Part shown: positions 3,801 through 6,451 of the stretch, one piece after another
How the letters are laid out: each line of letters opens with the position of its first letter
Numbering within the stretch: the stretch's first letter is position 1
Assembly (NCBI GenBank): GCA_035630195.1
Contig: DASQLD010000245.1
Span: 1-6,451, forward strand
Direction of reading: 5' to 3'
DNA length: 6,451 bases
Source of the DNA: DASQDN01 sp035630195
GTDB taxonomy: Bacteria > Acidobacteriota > Terriglobia > Bryobacterales > Bryobacteraceae
The notes under the pieces: generated by a model
The model's input: only the letters and a program-made list of their open reading frames with translations
Told to the model about the DNA's origin: nothing
The model's database searches: none
Program-made: the position numbers and the translations under genes

Positions 3801-6451
3801 ATGGAGGCTAACTCCCTTGTGCCCACAAACGGGAACGATCCTTGCCGCGAACGAGTTAAGCGCATATTTTTCGCGGTTTGCGATCTCGATCCCATAAGCC
3901 GGTGCGAGCGGCTGGAACAACTCTGCGAGTCAGACGGGGTCTTACGACGGGAAGTCGAGCGGTTGCTCGAAAATGACATCCCAGAAAGCCTGTTCGACGC
4001 CAACATCGGTGCGCCTAAAGATGAATGGATAGGCAAAACTCTTCAGAACTACAAGATTCTGGAGCGTATCGGCGAAGGGGGAATGGGATTCGTTTATCGC
4101 GGTGAAGATGTACGGCTGAAGCGTCCCGTGGCCCTAAAATTCCTCGCGACACGCATGCTTGGCGACCCGTCGCAGCGCGAGCGATTCTTGCGAGAGGCTC
4201 AGGCGGCCTCATTGCTTCACCATCCCTCCATATGTACGGTTTACGACATCGGCGATGCTGGGGGGCGGCCTTACATTGTCACCGCGTATTTGGAGGGGGA
4301 AACGCTGGAAGCGGCCATTCAGCGCGGGAAGCAGTCGTTCCAGACGGCAATCGAGCACGCCATCCAGCTTGCCGAAGGATTGCAGGCCGCTCACGCCAAA
4401 GGCATTGTCCATCGTGATCTGAAGCCCAGCAACGTAATCCTCTCCAGCGAAGGCGACGGAGAGACGCGGGCTACGATCATCGACTTCGGCCTGGCGCAGG
4501 TTAACTGGGGGGACCGCCTCACTCGACCTGGGCTGCTGATCGGCACCGCTAACTATATCTGCCCGCAACTTCTTCAAGGCGAGCCTATTGCAGAGCAGGC
4601 CGACATTTGGTCGCTGGGCGTCATGCTCTATGAGATGCTTACCGGCCGGCCGCCCTTCGATGCCGAGAACCGGGAACGTCTTTTTTACCTCATCTGCCAC
4701 GAAAACCCCGCACTGCTGACGGCGTTCAATCCTGAACTGCCACACGAGGTCGGTCGCATTGTAGCCAAGGCATTAGAGAAGGATGCCGAGCGACGATACC
4801 TGACCATTAATGATCTTTTGAGCGATTTGCGGGCACTGAAGCGGGAGTATCCCACTTTTGATGTTGTTCCCGGACAGCATGCTCAACCAACTTTCGCAGG
4901 CCGAAGCCGCTTGAGCGCGCCCTCTCAAGCCACGGCCGACAAAAATGGCTTTCTTAGCTCATTACGTAACAGGCGCGTTGTTGCGGCTACTGGCGCCATT
5001 ATCTTCGCCGCCCTGTCCTGGTTCGCGTGGACACGCATTCGCTCGGAAGGTGTAGCGATCGATTCGCTACAGCGAATCGCGGTGCTGCCCTTTGAAGATT
5101 TGAGTGTCGGTGAGCGCAACGAACGTCTAAGCCGGACTTTGGGAGAATCTCTGGCCGTGCGGCTGGCGGGCTTTTCGAACGTCCGGATGGTATCGACGTC
5201 GGGTGTCCGCAAGCTCCTGGAACGAGGCGCGGCGGAACACGAGATCAGCTCTCAACTTCAATTGGATTTTCTTGTGACCGGCTTCGTCGAGCGCTCGGGA
5301 AACACTGTGCGCGCGACAGCGAATCTGATTTCGAGTGAGGACAATACGATGGTGTCCTCAACGAAGGTGGACTTGCCCTGGTCGGACATACTGACGATGC
5401 AAAACCAATTCGCCGATAGCGCAGCGCGCGAGATGGGAGTGAAGCTCTCATCAAACGCTCCCGCCAGGGCGGCTCCCCCAACCGAAAGCGATGCGTACGA
5501 TCTGCTTTTGAAAGCTCGATATAGTTTTTTCGAATACCTGAACCGGATGCAACCGGAGTTTCTGGAAACAGCCGAAAAACGTCTTCGACGAGCCATTGAA
5601 CTCGATCCACATTCTTCCGATGCGCTAGCAGAGATGGCCGATCTTCAATTGTGGAAACTTTATCCTCCTCGTGGAGACCGTCAGGTGATCCTGAGCGAGG
5701 CTGGCAGCTGGCTGGATCGTGCTCTCATTGAAGATCCGAGCCATCCTCGTGCCAACCGACTAAGGAGCAAGCTGTACCTGGAACACGGCGACTTTGCCGC
5801 TGCGTTGGACTACGCGCGCCGGGCGATTCGCCAGTCGCCACAGGATGCCGATGCGCTCCATCAATTGGATCTATGTTACAGCGCATTCGGGTTTTTTGAA
5901 TCAGCGCTCGTGGAAAATGAAAAGGCCATAGCCACAGATCTTCCCATAATGTTTCCGCTCCATTCCAACGCGTGGTATTTGATTCAGTTGGGCCGCTTTG
6001 ATGAAGCCAAGGAATCGATCGCGAGACTCCGATCGTTCGACACTCAGGGCATTGGAGCCCCTGCAGCCGAGGCTTTATTGGAACTCCACAAAGGAAATTA
6101 CCACAAGTCGAGGGAAATTTTCGAAAGGATACACCGACCTGGCTTCGTACATCAGCAACATTCGGAGTTGGGTTCCGCACTCGCCAGGGCCGCCTTGGGA
6201 GAGGTAGCCATAGGAAGAACGGTGTTACAAAAATATTTCGCGGCCGGACCTCGTATGTCCGACGCGATTATTCTGCTTGCAGCCGCTTCTGGCGAAGCTG
6301 ACACAATGGCCAATCTTACGAGAGAAAGCCCGAGTTACGCGAGTTATGGTTGGCTGGTTCGCAACGCAAAGTTCTTCAGGAACATTGCGGGTCGAAAGCC
6401 TTTTCAAGATTTGGTTTCCGACCTTCACAAAAAATGGCAAGCAGATTTGGC
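3801..6451 (+). CDS. Transmembrane Ser/Thr protein kinase with TolB-like domain and TPRs (runs off the right edge)
   Basis: 883 residues are visible with no stop; the final FRNIAGRKPFQDLV-like segment resembles the usual tail of this family, so little is probably missing. Residues 1-84 form a helical N-terminus. The kinase domain spans about 85-350: glycine loop GEGGMG (91-96), ATP-binding Lys113, alphaC Glu132, HRDLKPSN (204-211, catalytic Asp206) and DFG (228-230), so catalysis is expected. The segment after GTANYI is Cys-Pro-Gln (254-256) instead of Ala/Ser-Pro-Glu. A basic segment and one transmembrane helix (393-410) follow. Residues 426-550 match the TolB/FlgO-like domain (IAVLPFEDLS, LDFLVTGFVERSGNTVRATANLI). 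From about 557, TPR-type helices include AIELDPHSSDAL and two further repeats. The helix predicts a cytoplasmic kinase and a periplasmic sensor. ATG 3801 follows GGCGAG; GTG 3819, preceded by GGAGG at 3803-3807, is an alternative. The likely substrate is the neighbouring sigma factor (inference). Confidence 0.93.
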   Translation, partial: MEANSLVPTNGNDPCRERVKRIFFAVCDLDPISRCERLEQLCESDGVLRREVERLLENDIPESLFDANIGAPKDEWIGKTLQNYKILERIGEGGMGFVYRGEDVRLKRPVALKFLATRMLGDPSQRERFLREAQAASLLHHPSICTVYDIGDAGGRPYIVTAYLEGETLEAAIQRGKQSFQTAIEHAIQLAEGLQAAHAKGIVHRDLKPSNVILSSEGDGETRATIIDFGLAQVNWGDRLTRPGLLIGTANYICPQLLQGEPIAEQADIWSLGVMLYEMLTGRPPFDAENRERLFYLICHENPALLTAFNPELPHEVGRIVAKALEKDAERRYLTINDLLSDLRALKREYPTFDVVPGQHAQPTFAGRSRLSAPSQATADKNGFLSSLRNRRVVAATGAIIFAALSWFAWTRIRSEGVAIDSLQRIAVLPFEDLSVGERNERLSRTLGESLAVRLAGFSNVRMVSTSGVRKLLERGAAEHEISSQLQLDFLVTGFVERSGNTVRATANLISSEDNTMVSSTKVDLPWSDILTMQNQFADSAAREMGVKLSSNAPARAAPPTESDAYDLLLKARYSFFEYLNRMQPEFLETAEKRLRRAIELDPHSSDALAEMADLQLWKLYPPRGDRQVILSEAGSWLDRALIEDPSHPRANRLRSKLYLEHGDFAAALDYARRAIRQSPQDADALHQLDLCYSAFGFFESALVENEKAIATDLPIMFPLHSNAWYLIQLGRFDEAKESIARLRSFDTQGIGAPAAEALLELHKGNYHKSREIFERIHRPGFVHQQHSELGSALARAALGEVAIGRTVLQKYFAAGPRMSDAIILLAAASGEADTMANLTRESPSYASYGWLVRNAKFFRNIAGRKPFQDLVSDLHKKWQADL

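Noticed and set aside
4209..4745. 178-residue minus-strand open frame inside the kinase gene
   Set aside because: It lies opposite the kinase catalytic core, whose motifs are unmistakable on the plus strand; the antisense product has no recognisable domain.

Overview
The window looks like a chromosomal piece from an Acidobacteriota-type (Solibacter/Bryobacter-like) bacterium. This is inferred from protein families only. The pairing of a TIGR02999-type ECF sigma factor with a transmembrane Ser/Thr kinase carrying a TolB-like domain and TPRs is typical of that phylum. So are a DUF2490 outer-membrane protein, a glycine-zipper secreted protein and an 'FWPVY' periplasmic helical protein. Base composition is moderately GC-rich throughout, and I see no mobile element, tRNA, rRNA or CRISPR array.

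The layout is two divergent transcription units around a non-coding stretch of about 396 bp (2699-3094). Leftward on the minus strand, in transcription order, lie a small exported helical protein (2698-2195), an exported SH3-like/polyproline/glycine-zipper protein (2177-1431), a DUF2490-type outer-membrane protein (1362-631), and the N-terminal 191 residues of an SphA/'MetA-pathway of phenol degradation'-type outer-membrane protein (574 to the left edge). Gaps of 17, 68 and 56 nt and a shared strand suggest one operon. All four products are predicted to be exported, so the unit is an envelope cassette.

Rightward on the plus strand lie an ECF sigma factor (3095-3685) and, 115 nt later, a large receptor-like Ser/Thr protein kinase (3801 to the right edge, 883 residues visible, probably nearly complete). 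The kinase has an N-terminal helical segment, a catalytic domain with all core residues, one transmembrane helix, then a TolB/FlgO-like domain and TPR-type helices predicted to be periplasmic.

Working model (inference): the periplasmic part of the kinase senses an envelope condition, the cytoplasmic kinase domain modifies the neighbouring sigma factor (no anti-sigma gene is visible), and the sigma factor may drive the divergent envelope operon. The sigma/kinase pairing is a known genomic association. The link to this envelope operon and some residue-level details (Asn in the sigma region 2.2 where relatives usually have Thr; CPQ in place of APE in the kinase) are the points worth following up.
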